The notes under the pieces are model-generated. The model was not told where the DNA came from, did not search any database, and was given only the letters and a program-made list of their open reading frames with translations. A stretch of DNA of 64,000 nt, from NCBI GenBank assembly GCA_008933615.1, contig WBUR01000007.1, positions 1 through 64,000 of the forward strand, read 5' to 3'. Below are positions 1 to 8,000 of this stretch, one piece after another. Numbering within the stretch: position 1 is the stretch's first letter; each line of letters starts with the position of its first letter. This stretch comes from a bacterium. Its GTDB lineage: Bacteria > CLD3 > SB21. A program made the position numbers and the translations under genes.

Positions 1-21
1 ATTTGAGGTTTGTGTTTCCAT
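1..21 (-). CDS. Start of a minus-strand gene that runs off the left edge
   Basis: An ATG on the minus strand at 21 opens a frame reading METQTSN to the window edge without a stop. It is preceded by GGAG eight bases upstream (about 30-33), a credible ribosome-binding site. Seven residues give no clue to function. It could be a chance ATG; the well-placed GGAG is the only support. Confidence 0.35.
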
Positions 22-254
22 GATAAGTTCTCCATTTTAAATTTAGAAGAAACTTATCAAAACACCGACTCATTAACATAATGTCTCAGACTGAAGGGCT
101 CTCTTCCATTTGTGAGCCAACCCGATAAGCGCGTTAAAAATTATAAAACACACCGAGTTTGGTTTGCCGTTTCATGTTTGCCTATTTCCGCATTATCATT
201 TTCTGTGTTTTTCTCAGTGTTCTCTGTTGTCTCCGTGGGTGGTATTTTACGCAT
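22..254. other. Intergenic stretch with a degenerate tandem-like repeat remnant
   Basis: I see no convincing gene here. Positions 201-243, read on the minus strand, resemble half of the dispersed CCACGGAGACACAGAGAACACAGAG-like palindromic repeats found in many environmental genomes. No matching second arm is visible, so I treat it as a remnant. Confidence 0.3.
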
Positions 255-1430
255 TCACACATATTGTCCAGCCGCAAATCCGGATGCCCAGGCCCATTGA
301 AAATTATGTCCGCCAAGATGGCCGGTTACATCAACCGCTTCACCGATATAATACAGGCCCGGAATTTTCTTAGATTCCATCGTTTTGGACGATAACTCAT
401 TGGTGTCGATCCCACCGCACGTCACTTCCGCTTTATCGTAACCCTCCGTGTCAACCGGCAAAACTTTCCAATGGTGAACCGTCTGTGCAATTTTTTTCAG
501 ATCTTTGTCAACGTATTGATAAATAGGTTTTACCTCAAAAAAAGTTTCACAAAATTTATCAATAAACCTTTTAGAAAAAAACTGCGCGAGAAAATTATCC
601 AGTTTCATCCTGCTCTGAGCATGAGTTTTCAGAAAATTATATAAATCGGCGTTCGGCAGCAAGTTAATTTCAATGCTATCGCCTGCATTCCAATAGGAAG
701 AAATCTGCAATATAGCCGGTCCGCTGAGTCCGCGATGAGTAAAAAGAATGTTCTCCCTGAATGACACGCCTTTACATACAACCTCAGCGGCAATCGAGAC
801 TCCGCTTAAAGCGCCGAATATTGACAAGAATTTCTGATCGCAGACCAGCGGAACAAGCCCTGGTTTTGTCGGAGTAACGGCGAGCTTAAATTGTTTTGCA
901 ATACGGTACGCGATATCTGTTGCGCCCATTTTTGGAATGGATAAACCTCCTGTAGCAATCACCATGGAGTCGCAACTATATAAACCACGCCCGGTATGAA
1001 TCTGAAATTCCTTTTCCTTCTGAATTCGCGAGGCGCCGCAGTTTACTACAATTTCAACTCCCGCCGCAGCACATTCTTTCTGAAGCAGCCCAACAATTTC
1101 ACGCGCGCTTTCATCGCAGAATAATTGCCCCAACTTTTTTTCGTGGTAGCTAATGCCGTGCTTTTCAATCAGTCGGATGAAGTCAGCCGGAGTGAACCGC
1201 GCCAACGCGGATTTACAAAAATGGCCGTTTTGAGACAAGAAATTCTGCGGATTAGAATAGAGATTGGTAAAATTACACCGTCCGCCTCCAGAGATCAGAA
1301 TTTTATTCCCGATCTTATCCGCATGTTCCAGTAACGCCACGCTGCGTCCGCGCTTCCCTGCTTCGATCGCACACATCAGTCCCGCCGCGCCGGCGCCTAT
1401 AATGATCACGTCCTTTTTTATGATTGCCAT
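255..1430 (-). CDS. BaiN/HI0933-family flavoprotein (NAD(P)/FAD-dependent oxidoreductase)
   Basis: A 391-residue FAD-binding protein. The N-terminal dinucleotide-binding motif GAGAAGLMCA follows a hydrophobic strand, an LISGGGRCNFTN segment typical of the family is at about residues 46-57, and the C-terminal signature GHLGGHNFQWAWASGFAAGQ is complete. Length is normal for the HI0933/BaiN family, whose members are mostly uncharacterised; BaiN itself acts in bile-acid 7-dehydroxylation in a gut clostridium, which is not expected here. It reads away from the lipoprotein gene at 1512 and shares the short gap 1431-1511 with it. Substrate unknown. Confidence 0.85.
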   Translation of the reverse strand: MAIIKKDVIIIGAGAAGLMCAIEAGKRGRSVALLEHADKIGNKILISGGGRCNFTNLYSNPQNFLSQNGHFCKSALARFTPADFIRLIEKHGISYHEKKLGQLFCDESAREIVGLLQKECAAAGVEIVVNCGASRIQKEKEFQIHTGRGLYSCDSMVIATGGLSIPKMGATDIAYRIAKQFKLAVTPTKPGLVPLVCDQKFLSIFGALSGVSIAAEVVCKGVSFRENILFTHRGLSGPAILQISSYWNAGDSIEINLLPNADLYNFLKTHAQSRMKLDNFLAQFFSKRFIDKFCETFFEVKPIYQYVDKDLKKIAQTVHHWKVLPVDTEGYDKAEVTCGGIDTNELSSKTMESKKIPGLYYIGEAVDVTGHLGGHNFQWAWASGFAAGQYV

Positions 1431-1511
1431 GGCAGAAGTGTATTGATAAAATAACTCTAATGAGATACATTGATCGTATATTCAATATGTCCTTTTTTTT
1501 GATTGGAATCT

Positions 1512-2537
1512 ATGAAGATTTTTTGCTGCTTATTCCTGATCTATTTTCTGTCCGGCTGCAGTTCTAATAACATCTCATCGGCTGACAATTTGCCCCGAAA
1601 AAGACCCGGAGTATTCAGAGTTGCATTCGGTTCATGTAGCAAGCATAATCGTCCGCAGCCTTTGTGGAAATATATACTCCAAGGTAATCCTGACGTTTGG
1701 GTTTGGCTCGGCGACGTGATCTATGCCGACACAAAGAACATGAAACGAATGGCGCGAAAATATCAACTGCAGAAGGCCAACCCCGATTATCAAAAACTTG
1801 TCGAGACCATACCTGTCATAGGAATTTGGGATGATCATGATTACGGGAAAAACGGCGCCAACAGAACTTATTCGCAAAAAAGAGAAAGTCAGCGTTTGTT
1901 TCTGGATTTTCTGGATGTGCCGGCCGACAGCCCTAGACGCTCTCAGGAAGGAGTTTATGCTTCTTATCTTTTTGGAACTGAAAAAAATCAAATCAAAATC
2001 ATCCTGCTTGACGAACGCTATTTCCGCGAGCGGAAGGGTGAAAATTCAGATATTCTCGGTGAAATCCAATGGCGATGGTTTGAGAATGAACTCACCGATA
2101 GCCGCGCGCAAATTCACCTTATCGGATCCTCCACGCAGATTGTGGGGCGCGATCATTTCCATGACAAGTGGGCTGACTTTCCAAAATCTGAAAAACGTTT
2201 GTATGAACTGTTAAAAAGAACACGAGTTAAAAACGTCGTCATACTCGCCGGCGACAGGCATTTCAGCGAAATCTCAAAATTTCAGGATGCGCCGATCGGT
2301 TATCCTTTGTATGAAATAACATCGAGCGGCATGACACACCACAAAACCGGTTTTTGGCAGAATCTGTTTCGTCTGGAACAAAACCGTTATCGTATCAGCG
2401 GGCCCTTTTATGAACTTAATTACGGTATCGTCGATATTGATCTCGTTGGCCAATTAATTACTTTATACATCTGCGATCAAACGGGAAAAGTTCGATTAAA
2501 ACAGGAAATCCATTTAGAGGAAATTCAGCCTCATTAG
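1512..2537 (+). CDS. PhoD-like metallophosphatase lipoprotein
   Basis: About 341 residues. Residues 1-17 form a lipoprotein signal ending FLSGC-SS, so the protein is probably membrane-anchored outside the cytoplasm. Metal-site motifs of the PhoD/alkaline phosphatase D family are in order: GSCSKHN, WLGDVIYADT, WDDHDYG, GSSTQIV, AGDRHFSE. It should hydrolyse phosphate mono- or diesters using a binuclear metal site; the substrate cannot be told. I chose ATG 1512 because it puts the signal peptide at the N-terminus; an in-frame TTG at 1503 would add three residues. The acetyltransferase gene starts 12 bases after its stop. Confidence 0.85.
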   Translation: MKIFCCLFLIYFLSGCSSNNISSADNLPRKRPGVFRVAFGSCSKHNRPQPLWKYILQGNPDVWVWLGDVIYADTKNMKRMARKYQLQKANPDYQKLVETIPVIGIWDDHDYGKNGANRTYSQKRESQRLFLDFLDVPADSPRRSQEGVYASYLFGTEKNQIKIILLDERYFRERKGENSDILGEIQWRWFENELTDSRAQIHLIGSSTQIVGRDHFHDKWADFPKSEKRLYELLKRTRVKNVVILAGDRHFSEISKFQDAPIGYPLYEITSSGMTHHKTGFWQNLFRLEQNRYRISGPFYELNYGIVDIDLVGQLITLYICDQTGKVRLKQEIHLEEIQPH

Positions 2538-2549
2538 TAACGATGTTTT

Positions 2550-3047
2550 ATGAAAGTCAGCATGAACCAAATAGAAATAAAAAACGCCCGAGAGAATGAC
2601 ATCTCGCTTATTCTAACCTTCATAAAAGAATTGGCGCATTACGAAAAACTCGCGCACGCGGTCGTCGCAACCGAAGAACATCTGCGGGAACATTTATTCG
2701 GTACAAATCCAAAGGCGGAAGTAGTTCTCGCCTATTATGAACAAGTACCTGTCGGATTCGCGCTATTCTTTCATAATTTTTCTACGTTTGTCGGCCGGCC
2801 CGGTATTTATCTGGAAGATCTGTTTGTTCGAGAAACTATGCGCGGCAAAGGTATTGGTAAAGCTTTGCTTGCCTATCTTGCACATGTGGCCATTGAGCGA
2901 AATTGCGGCCGATTTGAATGGGCAGTCTTGGACTGGAATTCACCCGCAATCGAATTTTATAAAAGCCTGGGCGCTGTTCCTGTAGACGATTGGACTATAT
3001 TCCGCGTTTCCGGCGACGCTCTACAGAATCTGGCCCGGAAAAAATAG
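2550..3047 (+). CDS. GNAT acetyltransferase, diamine/spermidine N-acetyltransferase type
   Basis: A 165-residue single-domain GNAT protein. The whole chain follows the SSAT/diamine acetyltransferase pattern: [11 protein letters not shown] near the start, an [18 protein letters not shown] core strand, the acetyl-CoA pyrophosphate loop [10 protein letters not shown] and the C-terminal [21 protein letters not shown]. Relatives transfer acetyl groups to polyamines or related amines, but many bacterial members have other amine substrates. Start taken at ATG 2550; an internal Met at residue 5 is an alternative. It precedes the SDR gene, whose start lies 20 bases past its stop. Confidence 0.85.
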   Translation: MKVSMNQIEIKNARENDISLILTFIKELAHYEKLAHAVVATEEHLREHLFGTNPKAEVVLAYYEQVPVGFALFFHNFSTFVGRPGIYLEDLFVRETMRGKGIGKALLAYLAHVAIERNCGRFEWAVLDWNSPAIEFYKSLGAVPVDDWTIFRVSGDALQNLARKK

Positions 3048-3067
3048 GAATGGAAAGGCAATATATC

Positions 3068-3835
3068 ATGGCATCACGTTGGACGTTATCCGGAAAAAGG
3101 GCGCTGATCACCGGCGCGACCAAAGGAATTGGAAAGGCGATCGCCGAAGAATTTTTGAGCCTCGGCGCGGAGATCACTATCGTCGCCAGGAAAACAACGG
3201 ATATAAATCTTCTTCTTCAAACATGGAAAGACATGGGCTATACGGCCGACGGCCTTACTGCTGACGTCAGTCGCGACAGCGATAGGAAAATGATGTTTAA
3301 CGCTTTGGAAACAAAATGGCAACAATTTGATATTTTGGTCAACAACGTCGGTACGAATATTCGCAGGAAAGCTACAGAATATTCTTCAGAAGACTATGAC
3401 CACATTCTCAATACCAATATGCGTTCGGCGTATGACCTATGTATGTTATCTTACCCTTTTCTGAAGAAATCAGGTTCCGGGTGTATAGTCAATATCTCCT
3501 CAGTTGGCGGTTTGACTGCGCTGAAAACAGGCGCTATTTACGCAATGACCAAAGCCGCCTTGATTCAACTTTCAAAAAACCTGGCCATCGAATGGGCGGC
3601 TGACAACATTCGGGTTAATTCCATCGCTCCGTGGTATATCCGAACCCCTTTGGCCGAAACGGTTCTGCAAAATCAAGACTATTTGAAATCCGTATTGTCA
3701 CGAACACCGATGAACCGGATTGGTCAACCGAGTGAAGTTGCATCGGCTGCCGCTTTTTTCTGCATGCCGGCCGGGTCTTATATAACCGGGCAATGCCTTG
3801 CCGTTGATGGAGGATTCAGTGTTTTTGGTTTTTAA
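3068..3835 (+). CDS. Short-chain dehydrogenase/reductase, tropinone-reductase-like
   Basis: About 255 residues of classical SDR. The Rossmann motif [10 protein letters not shown], the NNVGTN strand, the catalytic Ser in NISS and the YAMTK dyad are all present, followed by the [11 protein letters not shown] segment typical of tropinone-reductase-like enzymes. I place the start at ATG 3068, eight or nine bases after a GGAAAGG; longer in-frame starts overlap the acetyltransferase gene and add an unlikely tail. Substrate unknown; annotations within this SDR subgroup are not reliable. Confidence 0.85.
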   Translation: MASRWTLSGKRALITGATKGIGKAIAEEFLSLGAEITIVARKTTDINLLLQTWKDMGYTADGLTADVSRDSDRKMMFNALETKWQQFDILVNNVGTNIRRKATEYSSEDYDHILNTNMRSAYDLCMLSYPFLKKSGSGCIVNISSVGGLTALKTGAIYAMTKAALIQLSKNLAIEWAADNIRVNSIAPWYIRTPLAETVLQNQDYLKSVLSRTPMNRIGQPSEVASAAAFFCMPAGSYITGQCLAVDGGFSVFGF

Positions 3836-3922
3836 GATGCTTTTCTGTATTTGATGCTTGAATTCGTCGCCCTTCATTTGAATTTGAAAACACTTTCCCT
3901 GCCTCCAAAACCAAAAAAATCC

Positions 3923-3951
3923 TTGATATATAACGATTTATAATCTATATT
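3923..3951 (+). promoter_or_regulatory. Putative sigma-70-type promoter for gmk
   Basis: TTGATA (3923-3928) and TATATT (3946-3951) are separated by 17 bases and lie about 50 bases ahead of the gmk start. The downstream hexamer also sits in TATTTTTG, which fits the TAnnTTTG element of Bacteroidota promoters. Sequence match only. Confidence 0.45.
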
Positions 3952-4000
3952 TTTGTTTAAATTGAGTCTTTATAACTGAAATTTTGTCAGTGGAAAACTT

Positions 4001-4570
4001 ATGGCACAATTACGGTCAGTTGCGGGTAAACTCATAGTTTTTAGTGCGCCTTCAGGAACAGGGAAAACGGCGATCAAGAACGAACTTGTTAAAAAGGACC
4101 CGACACTTGTTTTTTCCATTTCTGCGACCACACGGGAGAAACGGGAAGACGAACATGACGGTAAGGATTATTATTTTATCAGTGAAGAGGAGTTCAAAGA
4201 TCATATTGAACACAATGATTTTATTGAATACGATCACCATTTCGGAAATTATTACGGCACCTTGCGAATGGCGGTGGAACCGGATCTAAAGGTCGGTTGT
4301 AATGTGATCATGGACATTGACGTCAACGGCGCGCTCACCGTTAAGAAAAATTTTCCGGATCAATCGGTCTTGATTTTTATTAAACCGCCTTCCATGGAAG
4401 AACTTAAGAAACGACTCATGGCGCGTGGAACTGAAAATGACGAAAACCTGAAAGTGCGCCTTGCGCGGGTTGCTGAAGAAATGGATAAAGCGCATCATTT
4501 TGATCATGTCGTGATCAACGATACCATTGAACGCGCAGCAAACGAGATCTTAGACATTATTCGTAAGTGA
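4001..4570 (+). CDS. gmk: Guanylate kinase
   Basis: 189 residues, normal length. It phosphorylates GMP to GDP in the cytoplasm. The P-loop SAPSGTGKT lies at residues 16-24, the GMP-binding SATTREKREDEHDGKDY segment follows, and the lid region RLMARGTENDE is intact. It heads a tightly spaced run into the sigma-54 activator gene (4 bases) and lptE. In many bacteria gmk is followed directly by rpoZ and coaBC; here those lie 12 kb downstream, so the block has been interrupted. Confidence 0.95.
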   Translation: MAQLRSVAGKLIVFSAPSGTGKTAIKNELVKKDPTLVFSISATTREKREDEHDGKDYYFISEEEFKDHIEHNDFIEYDHHFGNYYGTLRMAVEPDLKVGCNVIMDIDVNGALTVKKNFPDQSVLIFIKPPSMEELKKRLMARGTENDENLKVRLARVAEEMDKAHHFDHVVINDTIERAANEILDIIRK

Positions 4571-4574
4571 TGGA

Positions 4575-5858
4575 ATGAACCAGACTCCGATACAGGCCGA
4601 GAATTTAAGAAATTTTGTATTGGCCAATGACGAAACTGAGATTGAAAACAACCTTGATGAAATAGGCGATACCATCGGGCTAATTGGACGTTCAGCTTCG
4701 ATTAAATCGGTTGTTCGTGACATTTGCAAAATTGCCCCATCTGATGTTGCCGTTCTCATCATCGGTGAAAGCGGCACCGGCAAAGATATATCGGCGAAAG
4801 CCATCCATCAGCTTAGCCACCGCCGAAATCGCCCTCTCGTTATAGTCAATAGCGGCGCAATCGCAGAAGGTATACTCGAGAGCGAACTTTTCGGACATGA
4901 ACGAGGCGCTTTTACGGGCGCGGTGTCGGAGCGTAAAGGATATTTTGAAACGGCTAACGGCGGAACCGTTTTTTTAGATGAAATCGGCGATATGCCGCTT
5001 GTAACACAGGTGAAACTCCTGCGTGTATTGGAATCCGGCGAATTTATTAAGGTTGGAGGCTCGGTTGTCAAAAAGTCAGATGTGCGTGTGATCGCGGCAA
5101 CTAACCGAAATCTGGAACAAATGGTTCGGCGTGGCGAGTTTCGTAAAGATCTGTACTACCGGCTTAAGGCAATTACGTTGAACATAGCGCCATTGCGCGC
5201 GCGGCGGGAAGATATTCCGATACTTGTTGAAAAATTCATTCGGTCATTCAGTCTCCAGACGCACGGATCTTTTAAAGGATTTTCGCCAGAAGCCATGGAT
5301 ATGATTACCCAGTACCGCTGGCCTGGAAACGTAAGGGAATTAAAAAATTTTGTAGAAAGTTTGATCACGCTCAAAAGGGGCGACATCGTTACGCCGTCTG
5401 ATGTGACCAATAATTTGCAGAATTTCAGAGATATTGATGCGCTCAACGAAGACGAACCGGATAATACGCGCTTGCCGGTTGCCATGCATGTGACTCCTGA
5501 ACAGGCGGAACGGGAATTATTATATCGGACCTTGCTGTCGCTCAAACAGGACATTACGGATATTAAACACTTTCTTGCGGCAAAATTTGGCGGTTCCGCC
5601 TCCGGGTTGTCAAGCCACGCGTCTTCGCCTATGATCTTTGACAAAAAAATTTCTGAAAGCAAAGTGGTCGAACCGGAAATTTATAATGTAGATGAATCGC
5701 CCGAACGTGAAACGATGGACGTCGGAGAGGCAGAGAAGGAACTGATCATTAAAGCGTTGAAAAGATATGATAGCAAAAGAAGCGCCGCGGCCAAAGCGCT
5801 CGGACTATCCGAACGAACGCTGTACCGTAAGATCAAAGAATATAACCTGGACTTATAA
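4575..5858 (+). CDS. Sigma-54-dependent transcriptional activator without receiver domain
   Basis: 427 residues. A short N-terminal region of about 40 residues leads straight into the AAA+ domain: Walker A GESGTGKD (64-71), the sigma-54-contacting GAFTGA loop (111-116), Walker B FLDEIGD, and an FRKDLYYRL segment. A C-terminal Fis-type helix-turn-helix (last 40 residues, RSAAAKALGLSERTLYRKI) binds DNA. There is no REC, PAS or GAF input domain, so control is probably by level or by a partner protein. A linker of about 80 residues (around 300-380) separates the motor from the HTH. Its stop overlaps the lptE start (TAATG), indicating translational coupling. Targets unknown. Confidence 0.9.
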   Translation: MNQTPIQAENLRNFVLANDETEIENNLDEIGDTIGLIGRSASIKSVVRDICKIAPSDVAVLIIGESGTGKDISAKAIHQLSHRRNRPLVIVNSGAIAEGILESELFGHERGAFTGAVSERKGYFETANGGTVFLDEIGDMPLVTQVKLLRVLESGEFIKVGGSVVKKSDVRVIAATNRNLEQMVRRGEFRKDLYYRLKAITLNIAPLRARREDIPILVEKFIRSFSLQTHGSFKGFSPEAMDMITQYRWPGNVRELKNFVESLITLKRGDIVTPSDVTNNLQNFRDIDALNEDEPDNTRLPVAMHVTPEQAERELLYRTLLSLKQDITDIKHFLAAKFGGSASGLSSHASSPMIFDKKISESKVVEPEIYNVDESPERETMDVGEAEKELIIKALKRYDSKRSAAAKALGLSERTLYRKIKEYNLDL

Positions 5859-6421
5859 TGAACCCGATCCGTCGTAAAAATTATTTTGACTTGTCGACGG
5901 GAACCCATTCCTTTATGGCATCTCAAGTCCTCCTGTGCAAGTTTTTTTTGCTCGCGCTGACGGTGAGCATGACGGGTTGCACCTATTCGTTCAGCGGCGC
6001 CAATCTAGGAGGCGTTAAAACGGTGGCCGTTCCGGTTTTTGATAACATTACGTCCGAGCCCGGTATCCGCGAACGCGTGACAAACGAACTTGTCCGCGCC
6101 ATCCTCGATGATAATAATTTCAAGATCGCCGACCTGAAATTGGCGGACGCTGTTATAGCGGGCAAGATTACTAAAATTGATGACGTTCCGTTTACATTCG
6201 AAGGCAGCGGCAATACTTTCTCGACTACGGATTACAAAATAACGATAACCACCACCATACGTTTTGAAAATAAGAAAGAAAAGAAAACACTTTGGGAGGA
6301 ATCGGTCACAGGATGGGGTCGTTATACTCTGCAAGGCGATAAGCGGCGCAATGACGGTATCGATGAGGCAGTCAAAATGATAACGCAAAATGTTTTAAAT
6401 AAAGTTGTTTCGGATTGGTAA
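5858..6421 (+). CDS. lptE: LptE-like LPS-assembly lipoprotein
   Basis: 187 residues. After 19 residues comes a second Met and a hydrophobic signal ending SMTGC-TYSF, a lipobox. The mature part matches the LptE family in Bacteroidota/Chlorobi-type genomes: YSFSGANLGGVKTVAVPVFDN, a GIRERVTNEL helix and the WGRYTL region. LptE plugs the LptD barrel and helps place lipopolysaccharide in the outer leaflet, so its presence implies an LPS-bearing outer membrane. The start may be ATG 5858 (coupled to the preceding stop) or ATG 5915, which would give a conventional signal peptide. Confidence 0.8.
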   Translation: MNPIRRKNYFDLSTGTHSFMASQVLLCKFFLLALTVSMTGCTYSFSGANLGGVKTVAVPVFDNITSEPGIRERVTNELVRAILDDNNFKIADLKLADAVIAGKITKIDDVPFTFEGSGNTFSTTDYKITITTTIRFENKKEKKTLWEESVTGWGRYTLQGDKRRNDGIDEAVKMITQNVLNKVVSDW

Positions 6422-6476
6422 AACCAAACCCGGAGATATTCAAAAACCCTAAACCCTATTAAACCCAAGGACCCTT

Positions 6477-7985
6477 ATGCTTCTCTCGTTCGACGGCGGA
6501 TTGCTTTTATTCTACGCCTATCTTTTTTGTATGTTTGTATTGTTTCTTTTCAGTACGCATAATTTTGTGATGATCTATTATTTTCTAAAGCATCGTCATA
6601 AAAATAATCTCGAAAAATTTGATCTGAAAAAAATTCCGACACAGAGCTGGCCGCGCGTGACGGTCCAGCTTCCAATTTTCAATGAACAAAATGTCGCAGA
6701 ACGCCTGATTCTGTCAACAAGTAAACTAAGTTGGCCAAAAGATAGATTAGAAATTCAGGTTCTGGACGACTCAACGGATGACACGCTTAAACTAACTTCG
6801 GCGGTTGTTGACCAATTATCAAAAGAAGGGTTTTGTGTTAGGATGTTCCACCGAACAAACCGCACAGGGTATAAGGCCGGCGCTCTCCGCGAAGCTTTGG
6901 AAGATGCAAGCGGCGAATACGTCGCAATCTTTGATGCCGATTTTATTCCTGATAAGGATTTTCTGAAAAATACAATTCCCTATTTTGCTAATCCGAAGAT
7001 CGGCATGGTGCAAACGCGTTGGGGTCATTTGAATGAAGATTATTCAATCCTTACGCAAACACAGTCTATCGGGTTGAACGGCCACTTTGTCATTCAGCAA
7101 CTCGCCAGGAATCGCGCCGGATTTCTCATCAATTTTAACGGCACAGGCGGAGTCTGGAAAAAAGACTGTATCCATGACGCAGGAAATTGGCACGACGATA
7201 CGCTGACCGAAGATCTCGATCTCAGTTATCGCGCACAACTCAAAGGATGGAATTTTGTATTTTTGAATGACGTGGTTTCTCCGGGCGAATTACCGGCAGA
7301 GATCAACGCATTGAAATCGCAGCAATTTCGTTGGACTAAAGGCTCAGTCGAAACGGCAAAAAAATTAGTTCCTAAGATTCTAAAATCCGAGTTGTCGTTA
7401 TGGGTAAAAATACAATCGTTGTTTCACCTGACTGCCAATTTTTCGTACATATTTGTAGTGGCGTCTTGTCTGCTTAATTCATCGGTTCTATTTCTGCATA
7501 ATGAAAATGGACGGTTTAATATCATGCTGGATATCATGATGGTATTTGTTCTAACGATCATTGGTTTATTTATTTTCTACTTCTATTCTGAAAAAATGAT
7601 CAACCCGAACTGGAAAAAACGCATGCTGTTGTTTCCGATCTTCATGATGGGCAGCATTGGATTGTCGCTCAGCAACGCCAAAGCAGTTCTGGAAGGTTTT
7701 TTTAATATCAAATCGGCATTTATCCGTACGCCGAAACTAGGATTTTTACATCGCGATCCGAACAAACAGCATCATACGAAATACGTTATAAAAATCGACA
7801 AACTCGTTTTTCTGGAAATACTAATGATTTTTTACGTCGTTTGGTCGTCGTACGTCGGTATTCATAACTATATGACGGCTAAATCTAATTTTATCGGGAT
7901 GATCTTTTTTAACTTCTGGACGTTAATCGGATTTTCGATGGTCACGTTTCTTTCTCTAAAACACGTATACCAAAGCCGCAACTAA
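6477..7985 (+). CDS. Membrane glycosyltransferase family 2, cellulose-synthase-like
   Basis: 502 residues. A membrane segment at residues 8-35 is followed by a GT-A domain with the processive-enzyme D,D,D,QxxRW set: LDDSTDD, IFDADFIP, TEDLDLS and QQFRWTKG. Four or more membrane helices follow (about 310-500). Such enzymes polymerise beta-linked sugars or glycosylate lipids at the inner membrane, using nucleotide sugars. An AAGGA ribosome site lies just before ATG 6477. It sits between lptE and an acidic TPR gene, consistent with an envelope role. The polymer made cannot be named. Confidence 0.88.
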   Translation: MLLSFDGGLLLFYAYLFCMFVLFLFSTHNFVMIYYFLKHRHKNNLEKFDLKKIPTQSWPRVTVQLPIFNEQNVAERLILSTSKLSWPKDRLEIQVLDDSTDDTLKLTSAVVDQLSKEGFCVRMFHRTNRTGYKAGALREALEDASGEYVAIFDADFIPDKDFLKNTIPYFANPKIGMVQTRWGHLNEDYSILTQTQSIGLNGHFVIQQLARNRAGFLINFNGTGGVWKKDCIHDAGNWHDDTLTEDLDLSYRAQLKGWNFVFLNDVVSPGELPAEINALKSQQFRWTKGSVETAKKLVPKILKSELSLWVKIQSLFHLTANFSYIFVVASCLLNSSVLFLHNENGRFNIMLDIMMVFVLTIIGLFIFYFYSEKMINPNWKKRMLLFPIFMMGSIGLSLSNAKAVLEGFFNIKSAFIRTPKLGFLHRDPNKQHHTKYVIKIDKLVFLEILMIFYVVWSSYVGIHNYMTAKSNFIGMIFFNFWTLIGFSMVTFLSLKHVYQSRN

Positions 7986-8000
7986 CTTGATGGGTCGTTT

